DNA of 6,245 nt from positions 1 to 6,245 of the forward strand of contig USAX01000118.1 of NCBI GenBank assembly GCA_900552705.1, read 5' to 3'. Of this stretch, positions 1 through 5,160 are shown piece after piece; positions within the stretch are counted from its first letter, which is position 1, and each line of letters starts with the position of its first letter. The translations under genes were made by a program, and so were the position numbers. Source of the stretch: an uncultured Collinsella sp. Its GTDB lineage: Bacteria > Actinomycetota > Coriobacteriia > Coriobacteriales > Coriobacteriaceae. Below the pieces are notes generated by a model. The model was not told where the DNA came from. It was given only the letters and a program-made list of their open reading frames with translations, and made no database searches.

Positions 1-1905
1 AGCCTGCAGCCCTACGAGCTCATCATGCTGCAAAACGCGCAGCCCGGCGTGGCGCGCGAGCTGCGCCGCGTGTTCCAGGACGCCTGCCGCGACCTGTGCG
101 AGCACGGCGTTCCGCGCGAGCGCCTGGAGGCCATCATCAGCAGCAACGAGTACGACCTGCGCCAGCGCGACTACGGTATCGCCGACGGCGTGGCCATTGC
201 GTGCGACGCGCTGAGCACATGGCTCTACGATGACGACGCTGCGACGCTGGCGCTCAAGTATGGCCCGGTGTACGAGGAGCTACGCGGCGAGCTGGACGGC
301 AGCTATTTTGAGGACCTGCTGCGCGAGCTCGTGCTGGAGAACGACCACATGGCACTGGTCGAGCTGGTGCCGGTGGACGCCGCCGAGGGTTCGGAGGGCG
401 CCGAGGCAGCCGAGCTGGCAGCCAAGCGCGATGCCATGACCGATGCCGAGCTGGCCGATGTGGTCGAGCGCACGGCCGCGCTGCGTGCCGCGCAGGAGGC
501 CGAGGACACGCCCGAGGCCAAGGCCACGTTGCCGCGCCTGCGCGTGTCCGACATTGGCGAGGCGCGCCCCGAGCCGCCGCTCGTTGTGGACACGACCGCG
601 CCCATCCCCTGTCTGCGCCACGGCATTCCCACCAACCGCCTGGCCTACGTCATGCAGTACTTCGACCTGAGCTGCGTCGCATTTGAGGACCTGCCCTACG
701 TGACGCTGCTCTGCCGCCTGCTCAAGCAGCTGCCCACGCGCGAGCATTCGGCTGAGGAGCTCGACAACCTGCTCGCCGGCAAGCTGGGCTTTTTGAGCTT
801 TACGACCGAGGTCATGACCCAGCCCGACGTGGACGGCGTGCGCCCCTATCTGCTGGTGAGCGCCGGCGCCCTGTCCGAAAAGATCGACGCGCTGGCGAGC
901 CTACCGCGCGAGGTGTGGTCGAGCACGCTTTTGCTCGATGCCGACGCCGACCGCGTTCGCGACGTGCTCACGCAGATTCGCATTGGGCTTGAGCAGGGCT
1001 TTATCAACAACGGTCACTCGGCGGCGCTGGGTCGCGCGATGAGTTACAGCTCGCCTTCGGCCGTGGTGCGCGAGCAGCTTTCGGGCGTGGACTTCTACCT
1101 GTTCCTGCGCGATCTGCTCGACCACTTTGACGAGCGACTGGACGGCCTGCGCGCCAAGCTTGCCGAGCTGGCGGAGCGCATCTTTGTGGCCGATGGCTGC
1201 CTGGCGAGCTTTACCGGCAGCGACGAGGACTTTGACGCGTACTGGGATGCCGCGGGCGACCTGGGACTGGGCGCTGGCGACGGCGCCGATGCCGGCCGCG
1301 ACGCGCTCGTGGTGCCGACGCCGCGCGACCGTCACGAGGCCTTTGTCATCCCCAGCGACATTTGCTTTGCGGCAAGCGCGTGCGACCCGCGCCGTCTGGG
1401 CATTGACGTGACGGGAGCCTGGGCCGTGGCTGCCAACGCGCTCTCCTACGACTACCTGTGGAACGAGATCCGCGTGAAGGGCGGTGCGTACGGCTGCGGA
1501 TTCCGCGCAGCCGGCGAGCGCCAGACGGCGTTCTATACCTACCGCGACCCGGCAATCGACCCCTCGATTGAGCGTGTGGAACGCGCAGGCGAATGGCTCG
1601 GCAGCTTTGAGCCCGACGAGGCCGCCTTCGAGGGCTTTATCGTGAGCTGCGTAAGTGGCATGGACGCGCCGGTGAAGCCGTACGCGCTCACCAAGCGCCG
1701 CAACACGACCTACCTGGCCGGGCTCGATCCGCACGCGCGCGAGGAGCGTCGCGCCCAGATGCTCGCCGCCACGCCCGGTGAGCTGCGCTCGCTCGGCGCC
1801 GATGTGACGCGCATCGCAGCCGCGTCGCCCACCTGCGTCTTTGGCGGCCGCGACGTCATCGCCAAGAGCAACGCCGGCTTCAACGTAGTCGACCTGCTGG
1901 GCTAG
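1..1905 (+). CDS. M16C family zinc metallopeptidase, C-terminal part (PreP/Cym1-like; 5' end outside window)
   Basis: The reading frame is open from the first base (reads SLQPYELIML...) and stops at TAG 1903-1905, giving 634 residues. Family members usually have about 950-1000 residues, so roughly 340 are missing upstream, including the HxxEH zinc site that catalyses peptide cleavage. The ATG at 25 lies mid-domain and is not the start. Visible parts, counted from base 1: a segment ending in the 'ENDHMALVELVP' strand (about 113-124); an Ala/Glu-rich, probably helical hinge (about 126-185) typical of the M16C-associated region; and two M16-type folds in the rest. The conserved RVKGGAYG motif of the last M16 domain is at 491-498. 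Members degrade short unstructured peptides in a closed clamshell chamber. No signal peptide can be judged, but bacterial homologues are generally cytoplasmic. A converging gene follows, separated by a hairpin. The M16C assignment is firm; substrate and cellular role are unknown. Confidence 0.93.
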   Translation, partial: SLQPYELIMLQNAQPGVARELRRVFQDACRDLCEHGVPRERLEAIISSNEYDLRQRDYGIADGVAIACDALSTWLYDDDAATLALKYGPVYEELRGELDGSYFEDLLRELVLENDHMALVELVPVDAAEGSEGAEAAELAAKRDAMTDAELADVVERTAALRAAQEAEDTPEAKATLPRLRVSDIGEARPEPPLVVDTTAPIPCLRHGIPTNRLAYVMQYFDLSCVAFEDLPYVTLLCRLLKQLPTREHSAEELDNLLAGKLGFLSFTTEVMTQPDVDGVRPYLLVSAGALSEKIDALASLPREVWSSTLLLDADADRVRDVLTQIRIGLEQGFINNGHSAALGRAMSYSSPSAVVREQLSGVDFYLFLRDLLDHFDERLDGLRAKLAELAERIFVADGCLASFTGSDEDFDAYWDAAGDLGLGAGDGADAGRDALVVPTPRDRHEAFVIPSDICFAASACDPRRLGIDVTGAWAVAANALSYDYLWNEIRVKGGAYGCGFRAAGERQTAFYTYRDPAIDPSIERVERAGEWLGSFEPDEAAFEGFIVSCVSGMDAPVKPYALTKRRNTTYLAGLDPHAREERRAQMLAATPGELRSLGADVTRIAAASPTCVFGGRDVIAKSNAGFNVVDLLG

Positions 1906-1917
1906 CCACAGCAAGCA

Positions 1918-1958
1918 AAACCACCACAAAGGGGACACAGGCACCTTCGTGGTGGTTT
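1918..1958. terminator. Shared hairpin terminator between convergent genes; copy 1 of the ACCACCACAAAGG hairpin repeat
   Basis: The left arm AAACCACCACAAAGG (1918-1932) pairs with CCTTCGTGGTGGTTT (1944-1958). This gives 15 positions with one mismatch (A/C), around an 11-base loop containing GGACAC. It lies 12 bases after the stop of the M16 peptidase gene and 11 bases beyond the stop of the minus-strand gene. The T-rich right arm (or A-rich left arm read from the other strand) gives a short U-run in either direction. Bidirectional termination is inferred from position and structure. The same arms recur at 4429-4467 and, decayed, at 3684-3730. Confidence 0.75.
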
Positions 1959-1969
1959 GCGGCTGGTCG

Positions 1970-3604
1970 TTACTTGTGGAACGGATCGAGTTGCGCCTTC
2001 AGCGGATTGAGCTGATACAGACTCACAAAGCGCTCTTTGCGAGACGATGAGGTGTTGACCCAGCTGCCGTTGCAGACGTCGTACTTCGAATCCAGGCGGA
2101 TCCACTCCTCCGGCTTATTCTTCTCACTCTTATTGCAGAAGTACCGCTGGTACTCGATCTCGTGCTCAAACTCAAACTCGTCATCCGAACCGCCATCGGT
2201 GTACTCATCGACCGCCGTCAGATTGCCGTGCTCGTCGTAATAGAACTCCGCATATCCATCGCGCGTGGAATCGATCCGGTCGAGTTTGCCGCCACTGTAC
2301 GAGTAATTAACCGTGGAAAACGAACTCAGTGAACCATAATCGTTACCGTGTGTGTCATAGGCCACGGGCGAGATGCGCGTAATATTACCCTCCTTGTCGT
2401 ACTCGTAATTCAGCGTCAGCGTCCATCTCGTGCCCACGGTGTCACCCTGGCAGTCCGTCGTAAAGGACGTCACGCGGCCGCTGTCATATCCGTACGAATA
2501 GACGACCGTGCGAGGATTGCCCGGACCGGTCTCGGTGTCGGACACTAGGTTGCCGCCCTGGTAGACATACGTACTCGCACTCTCGCCGTAGCCTGCGTGG
2601 GTCGTCTTGTTGATCAGGCTTCCGTCGGCATCGTAGGTAAACGTCGTGGAGGTCGACGCATCACCAATAGCGGCGTCGCAATCGATGCGCGTCAGGTTTC
2701 CGTCGGCATCGTACGTGAACATGTTTTCATCTTCGTAGTCACCCGAGCGAACTTCCGCTATTTCCGAAATGCGATGCAACTCGTCGTGCTCGACGTCGTA
2801 GCCCATGCCACCACCCTGTTTGAGGCTGCTCGTATACCCCGTAACATAGCCGTCCTCGTCGCGCTCAATCTCATACGTGCTGCCGTGCACACCGTCCTCG
2901 TCGGTACCCTCGTAGTACACCGGCAGCCACAACTCCTCGAGCTGCGTATCCTTAACGCCGCTGACCTTCGTATCCTGCGGCAGCGCCAACGTGGCGAGCT
3001 TCTTTTTGCCCGAAAGATCGACGCTTTTGAGCTCCGCGGCATTTGAAAGATCGAGCTTCTCGATGTTGTCGCAACCGTCCAGGTTAACGACAGTGACGTT
3101 GCTTGCCGAGTTAAGCTCGACGGTCTTGAGGTCACCGCAGCCCGAGAGGTCCAGGTTGACGAGTTTGTCCCCGCCATATTCCACACTGGTAACGTTGGGG
3201 AACACCTTGCCCAGGCCCTGGGTCGACGTGATGCCGTCCAGCTCGACCGACGTCACCGCCTTGGCCTCGTCGCGTGAGATGCGGCCGTCACCGTTAGTGT
3301 CGTACTTGGTCGAAACAAGCGCACGCATGCCGCTGTCCGGAAAGGTTTTCTCGTCGATTGGGGTGGTCGCAATCTGGGTGAAGTAGAACAGTGCGCCACC
3401 GCCGATGCCCGCCGCCACGACAAGCACCGCGGCGAGTGCGATGAGGGGCTTTTTGGAACGCTTGCGCCGCACGGGCACGTATTGCTGCGTGGCAGGCTGG
3501 GGTTGCTGCGTGGACGTGACCTGGTCGGGTGCTACGGGTGCGCCGCATACGGGGCAAAAGAGGGCGTCGTCGACAAGCGGCATGCCACACGAGCGACAAA
3601 ACAT
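1970..3604 (-). CDS. Membrane-anchored zinc-ribbon / EF-hand / LRR / YD-repeat protein
   Basis: The protein has 544 residues from ATG 3604-3602, chosen because AAAGGAG lies 6 bases upstream and Met-Phe-Cys opens a zinc ribbon. Order seen: C3xxC6...C17xxC20 zinc ribbon (1-23); Gln/Pro-rich linker (31-42); basic patch RRKRSKK (46-52); one hydrophobic helix (about 53-76). The acidic remainder is predicted outside by the positive-inside rule. It starts with 'FPDSGMRALV', a perfect EF-hand loop (Asp102, Asn104, Asp106, Arg108, Ser110, Glu113), and short leucine-rich repeats of LDLS type (about 117-226). About nine YD-like repeats follow (about 244-468) of the form YDxxGNLTxI, then a charged tail with Cys490 and Cys511. 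Each family is known separately: zinc-ribbon N-termini on Gram-positive membrane proteins, FPD/EF/LRR segments in surface proteins, YD repeats in Rhs-type shells. There is no sortase motif, no Rhs core signature and no toxin-like C-terminus. An envelope or surface binding role is plausible; the function is unknown. Confidence 0.9.
   Translation of the reverse strand: MFCRSCGMPLVDDALFCPVCGAPVAPDQVTSTQQPQPATQQYVPVRRKRSKKPLIALAAVLVVAAGIGGGALFYFTQIATTPIDEKTFPDSGMRALVSTKYDTNGDGRISRDEAKAVTSVELDGITSTQGLGKVFPNVTSVEYGGDKLVNLDLSGCGDLKTVELNSASNVTVVNLDGCDNIEKLDLSNAAELKSVDLSGKKKLATLALPQDTKVSGVKDTQLEELWLPVYYEGTDEDGVHGSTYEIERDEDGYVTGYTSSLKQGGGMGYDVEHDELHRISEIAEVRSGDYEDENMFTYDADGNLTRIDCDAAIGDASTSTTFTYDADGSLINKTTHAGYGESASTYVYQGGNLVSDTETGPGNPRTVVYSYGYDSGRVTSFTTDCQGDTVGTRWTLTLNYEYDKEGNITRISPVAYDTHGNDYGSLSSFSTVNYSYSGGKLDRIDSTRDGYAEFYYDEHGNLTAVDEYTDGGSDDEFEFEHEIEYQRYFCNKSEKNKPEEWIRLDSKYDVCNGSWVNTSSSRKERFVSLYQLNPLKAQLDPFHK
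2620..2720 (-). repeat. 78-bp period DNA repeat encoding consecutive YD repeats
   Basis: The stretches 2620-2642 and 2698-2720 match at nearly every base (TTCCGTCGGCATCGTA core) and lie exactly 78 bases, or 26 codons, apart. They encode the FTYDADG starts of neighbouring YD repeats (residues about 296-302 and 322-328). Nucleotide-level identity here, against more divergent neighbouring repeats, suggests a recent internal duplication or gene conversion within the repeat array. Confidence 0.7.
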
Positions 3605-3610
3605 GGCGGG

Positions 3611-3617
3611 CTCCTTT
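3611..3617 (-). promoter_or_regulatory. Ribosome binding site deciding the zinc-ribbon protein start
   Basis: Read on the minus strand this is AAAGGAG, 6 bases before ATG 3604-3602. It supports starting at MFCRSCG rather than at in-frame upstream Met codons (3676, 3637, 3625), which would add a 24-residue or shorter tail before the zinc ribbon and lack as good a site. Confidence 0.8.
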
Positions 3618-3663
3618 CGGTTCATTCCTTCCACCATGAAGGTAAACCCAAAAATGCAGCCCT

Positions 3664-3675
3664 TGTTGCGCAACA
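3664..3675. promoter_or_regulatory. 12-bp perfect palindrome, possible operator of the minus-strand gene
   Basis: TGTTGCGCAACA is a perfect palindrome 60 bases upstream of the zinc-ribbon protein start, where its promoter should lie. No convincing -35/-10 pair was found for that gene. An operator role is only a suggestion from position and symmetry. Confidence 0.3.
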
Positions 3676-3683
3676 TTCAGCCC

Positions 3684-3730
3684 AAACCACCGCAAAGGGG
3701 CGCAGTTCACAGGTGCCTTTGTGTTGGTTC
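3684..3730. repeat. Decayed copy of the ACCACCACAAAGG hairpin repeat (copy 2)
   Basis: The left arm AAACCACCGCAAAGG (3684-3698) faces CCTTTGTGTTGGTTC (3716-3730). Twelve of 15 positions pair as Watson-Crick, one as G-U, one internal pair is broken and the outer pair is lost. The 17-base loop is longer than in the other copies. Unlike them it sits between divergent genes, where no terminator is expected, and its right arm abuts the SOS-box-like site. It may be a relict of a dispersed element or of a gene end that has been lost. Confidence 0.6.
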
Positions 3731-3759
3731 GAACACTTGTTCTATACGTACACATGTTC
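3731..3759. promoter_or_regulatory. Two tandem LexA/SOS-box-like sites overlapping the hicAB promoter
   Basis: Site 1 (3731-3742) is GAACACTTGTTC, a perfect GAAC-N4-GTTC; with flanks it reads TCGAAC-N4-GTTC, close to the known Bacillus and mycobacterial LexA boxes. Site 2 (3748-3759) is GTACACATGTTC, one mismatch in the GAAC half. They are spaced 17 bases apart. Site 1 covers the -35 hexamer and site 2 fills the spacer and touches the -10, as expected for repressor sites. LexA binding is inferred. The direct repeat TGTTCTATA (3738-3746 and 3755-3763) runs through both, so another repressor, including HicB, remains possible. Confidence 0.55.
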
Positions 3760-3765
3760 TATAGT
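3737..3765 (+). promoter_or_regulatory. Sigma70-type promoter for hicAB
   Basis: -35 TTGTTC (3737-3742), a 17-base spacer, then -10 TATAGT (3760-3765, 5 of 6 to consensus). The expected transcription start is about 3771-3773, leaving a leader of about 53 bases that contains the inverted repeat at 3791-3811. A second TATAGT at 3802-3807 lacks a -35 at proper spacing. Confidence 0.6.
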
Positions 3766-3790
3766 AAGGGTGCTTGCATCAGACTTAAAT

Positions 3791-3811
3791 TGCAACTAGG
3801 ATATAGTTGCA
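3791..3811. promoter_or_regulatory. Perfect 8-bp inverted repeat before hicA, candidate HicB operator
   Basis: TGCAACTA (3791-3798) and TAGTTGCA (3804-3811) are exact reverse complements around GGATA, ending 14 bases before the hicA start. HicB-type antitoxins with ribbon-helix-helix domains bind palindromes near their own promoter, so autoregulation is plausible. As RNA it would be a hairpin just upstream of the weak hicA ribosome site (GAGG 3818-3821), so it could also limit toxin translation. Confidence 0.5.
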
Positions 3812-3825
3812 GAATGTGAGGCGGG

Positions 3826-4089
3826 ATGACTCGGACCGATAAACTCATCGCCCAACTGCTTAGCTGCCCTTCGACGTATCGGTATACCGATTTCTTAAAA
3901 GTCATGGCTTCATATGGCTTTGAAATGGACAACAAAGGCAAGACATCCGGATCGCGCGTTCGCTTCTACAGGCCATCAGATGGCAGGATGTTCGTAATGC
4001 ACGCACCACATCCATCTGACGAATTGACAGCGGGGACCATTCGAAACATCGTTCGATTTCTGCAAGATGTCGGAGGTAGTCATGAGTAA
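3826..4089 (+). CDS. hicA: Type II toxin-antitoxin HicA family toxin
   Basis: The protein has 87 residues from ATG 3826, with a modest GAGG four bases upstream of the start; it stops at TAA 4087-4089. HicA toxins are small mRNA interferases with a dsRNA-binding-like alpha-beta fold, neutralised by HicB. The sequence follows the longer HicA subfamily: helix 1-15, 'YTDFLKVMASYGFE' helix 20-33, then KGKTSGSRVRFYR (37-49), a strand ending in MHAPHP (58-63), and a C-terminal helix about 70-82. The short canonical form has a catalytic His in a GSxH motif; here that place is Val45 in GSRV, while His59 and His62 in HAPHP are kept. Activity on RNA is therefore inferred from the family. The gene is first in a pair with hicB, overlapping by 8 bases. 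GC (56 of 120 bases in 3841-3960) is clearly below the flanking genes (42 of 60 in 1141-1200), suggesting acquisition. Confidence 0.9.
   Translation: MTRTDKLIAQLLSCPSTYRYTDFLKVMASYGFEMDNKGKTSGSRVRFYRPSDGRMFVMHAPHPSDELTAGTIRNIVRFLQDVGGSHE
4072..4076 (+). promoter_or_regulatory. Ribosome binding site of hicB, inside hicA
   Basis: GGAGG lies five bases before ATG 4082, giving the antitoxin a stronger site than the toxin (GAGG). It decides the start at 4082 over the in-frame ATG at 4067. Stronger antitoxin initiation would fit the need for excess HicB. Confidence 0.8.
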
Positions 4090-4411
4090 CGTTTTGGCAT
4101 ACAAGGGTTATTTCGCCCCAGTCGAGTTCGATGCCGAACAGCATGTGCTAACAGGTATGGTCACCGGCATTAGGGACGCAATCGTATTTGAAGGCTCCAC
4201 GGCTGAAGAAGTGGAGCAATGCTTCCACGAAGCCGTCGACGATTACCTTGAGTTTTGCGCCGAGAAGGGTAAGGAACCCGAGCGGGCTTTTAAGGGCTCG
4301 TTCAACGTAAGAACGGGCTCTGAGCTCCACAAGCAAGCAGCGCTGGCAGCGGCAAAGAAGGGCGAGTCACTCAATAAGTTTGTGACCGAAGCAATCGCCG
4401 CGGCGTTATAG
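4082..4411 (+). CDS. hicB: Type II toxin-antitoxin HicB family antitoxin
   Basis: The protein has 109 residues, beginning inside the end of hicA, which indicates translational coupling. HicB binds and blocks HicA and, through its C-terminal DNA-binding domain, usually represses its own operon. Seen: an N-terminal degenerate RNase H-like domain (about 7-62), including YKGY, 'GIRDAIVFEG' (29-38), the helix 'TAEEVEQCFHEAVDDYLEFC' (40-59) and GKEPE (63-67). A ribbon-helix-helix domain follows: strand FNVR (74-77), helix about 80-92, turn GESLN (94-98), helix to 107. The length and layout match the long HicB type with RHH rather than HTH. Its likely DNA targets are the palindromes upstream of hicA. 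A strong hairpin follows the stop. Identification is firm; autoregulation is inferred. Confidence 0.93.
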   Translation: MSNVLAYKGYFAPVEFDAEQHVLTGMVTGIRDAIVFEGSTAEEVEQCFHEAVDDYLEFCAEKGKEPERAFKGSFNVRTGSELHKQAALAAAKKGESLNKFVTEAIAAAL

Positions 4412-4420
4412 CGTTAACGC
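4411..4420. other. 10-bp perfect palindrome at the hicB stop
   Basis: GCGTTAACGC begins at the last base of the hicB stop codon and sits 8 bases before the terminator stem. It is too short to call functional. Confidence 0.25.
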
Positions 4421-4428
4421 ATGGGCCA

Positions 4429-4467
4429 AAACCACCACAAAGGGGACAGCCACCTTTGTGGTGGTTT
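4429..4467. terminator. Terminator of hicAB; copy 3 of the ACCACCACAAAGG hairpin repeat
   Basis: AAACCACCACAAAGG (4429-4443) and CCTTTGTGGTGGTTT (4453-4467) form a perfect 15-bp stem with a 9-base loop GGACAGCCA, starting 17 bases after the hicB stop. This is the best-preserved copy of the repeat in the window. The U-rich end of the stem and its place after the operon support rho-independent-like termination. Confidence 0.75.
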
Positions 4468-4484
4468 CGACATTTGCCCAGATA

Positions 4485-4523
4485 AAACCTGCCAAAATAA
4501 ACCTGTCCCTTTTTGGTAGGTTT
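4485..4523. repeat. Second hairpin, in the 5-FTHF cyclo-ligase leader, with a loop complementary to the first
   Basis: AAACCTGCCAAAA (4485-4497) pairs with TTTTGGTAGGTTT (4511-4523), 13 positions with one G-U, around a 13-base loop containing CTGTCCC (4503-4509). That loop is the reverse complement of GGGACAG (4443-4449) at the loop of the preceding hairpin. The stem ends directly against the GGGAGAGGAAG ribosome-site region of the next gene. It may be a second terminator, a related repeat in opposite orientation, or a leader element. No strong promoter for the next gene was seen; TTGCCC (4474-4479) with a weak -10 near 4498 is only a possibility. Confidence 0.55.
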
Positions 4524-4534
4524 GGGAGAGGAAG
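4524..4534 (+). promoter_or_regulatory. Ribosome binding site deciding the 5-FTHF cyclo-ligase start
   Basis: GGGAGAGGAAG precedes ATG 4540, with its GAGG core eight bases from the start codon. The alternative in-frame TTG at 4513 lies within the hairpin and upstream of this site, so ATG 4540 is preferred. Confidence 0.75.
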
Positions 4535-4539
4535 CCGGG

Positions 4540-5136
4540 ATGGACAAGGCTGAGTTGCGGCGGGCGGTGATTGCTCGGCGCGATGCTCTTGATTTGGACT
4601 TGCGGGCGGCGAAGTCTGCTGATATCTGTGCGCGGCTGGTTGAGCTGCTAGGCCGCTTGGATGCCGCGGCGCCGCACACCGTTGCCGTCTATGCCGCGAT
4701 GGGTTCCGAAGTCGACCCAGCCGCGTTTGCCGCGGCTGCCGCCAAACGCGGCTGGCGCGTGGCCTATCCGTGCATGCTCTCGGCAACAGACGCCGCAGCT
4801 TGTGGCCAGCGCATGTGCATGCGGGCAGTCGCGGCTGGAGACGCGGCCGCGGCCCCGTTTATCGCCCACCCCACGCGTACCTTTGCGGCCACGGACATCG
4901 ACAGCGTCCGCTTCCCCATTGTGCCTGCCGAGGCTCTCAACATGATCGTCGTGCCGCTCGTAGCCTTCGACCACGCCGGCGCGCGCCTGGGCTACGGCGG
5001 CGGCTGCTACGACCGCTACCTGCCCATGCTCTCGCCCGCATGCCAAATCGTCGGTATCGCCTTTGACGAGCAGCGTGTCGATCACGTTCCCACCGATGTC
5101 CACGACCTGCCGCTACCCCACATCATCAGCGCCTAA
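4540..5136 (+). CDS. 5-formyltetrahydrofolate cyclo-ligase (MTHFS; ygfA/fau family)
   Basis: The protein has 198 residues from ATG 4540, normal for the family (about 180-200). The enzyme uses ATP and Mg2+ in the cytoplasm to convert 5-formyl-THF to 5,10-methenyl-THF, returning an inhibitory folate to the one-carbon pool. Seen: an N-terminal basic helix with KxxLRR-like 'KAELRRAVIARR' (3-14); 'VAVYAAMGSEVDP' (48-60), the substrate-side strand and loop; 'VVPLVAFDHAGARLGYGGG' (137-155) followed by CYDRYL (156-161), the nucleotide/Mg-binding signature; and 'VPTDVHDLPLPHIIS' (183-197) matching the terminal P-x-x-x-x-D segment. Cys156 replaces the more usual Tyr of GGGYYDR, a mild variation. The gene follows hicAB after two hairpins, so it probably has its own transcript, and converges with metA 24 bases away. 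Function is confident from motifs. Confidence 0.93.
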   Translation: MDKAELRRAVIARRDALDLDLRAAKSADICARLVELLGRLDAAAPHTVAVYAAMGSEVDPAAFAAAAAKRGWRVAYPCMLSATDAAACGQRMCMRAVAAGDAAAAPFIAHPTRTFAATDIDSVRFPIVPAEALNMIVVPLVAFDHAGARLGYGGGCYDRYLPMLSPACQIVGIAFDEQRVDHVPTDVHDLPLPHIISA

Positions 5137-5160
5137 CGGCTGGCGCACCTCCCGACAGGC
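5137..5160. other. 24-base gap between convergent genes, no clear terminator
   Basis: No stem-loop with a T-run is visible in the gap or at its edges, unlike the other gene ends here. The transcripts of 5-FTHF cyclo-ligase and metA may therefore overlap at their 3' ends. Confidence 0.4.

Noticed and set aside
901..1944. 347-codon open frame on the minus strand opposite the peptidase gene
   Set aside because: It is antisense to a clear M16 coding frame; GC-rich genes commonly leave long open antisense frames, and the translation shows no recognisable domain.
1970..3604. Rhs/YD polymorphic toxin with immunity gene
   Set aside because: There is no Rhs core motif, no variable toxin C-terminus, and no small immunity gene downstream; the next gene converges.
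3605..3676. Upstream Met start (3676) for the zinc-ribbon protein
   Set aside because: It would place 24 residues before a compact zinc ribbon and bury the strong AAAGGAG site inside the coding region; ATG 3604 fits better.
3802..3807. Second TATAGT as the hicAB -10
   Set aside because: The nearest plausible -35 (TTGCAT 3774-3779) is 22 bases away and the resulting leader would barely contain a ribosome site; the upstream pair with 17-base spacing is better.
4067..4081. Earlier ATG for hicB
   Set aside because: GGAGG sits between this ATG and the ATG at 4082, so the later start is the one served by the ribosome site.
4513..4539. TTG start for the cyclo-ligase
   Set aside because: It lies in the right arm of a hairpin and before the ribosome site; family alignment begins at MDKAELRR.
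4371..4786. Minus-strand open frames across the hicB/cyclo-ligase intergenic region
   Set aside because: They run through the hairpin repeats and antisense to the cyclo-ligase start, with Arg/Pro/Ser-rich translations and no ribosome site.
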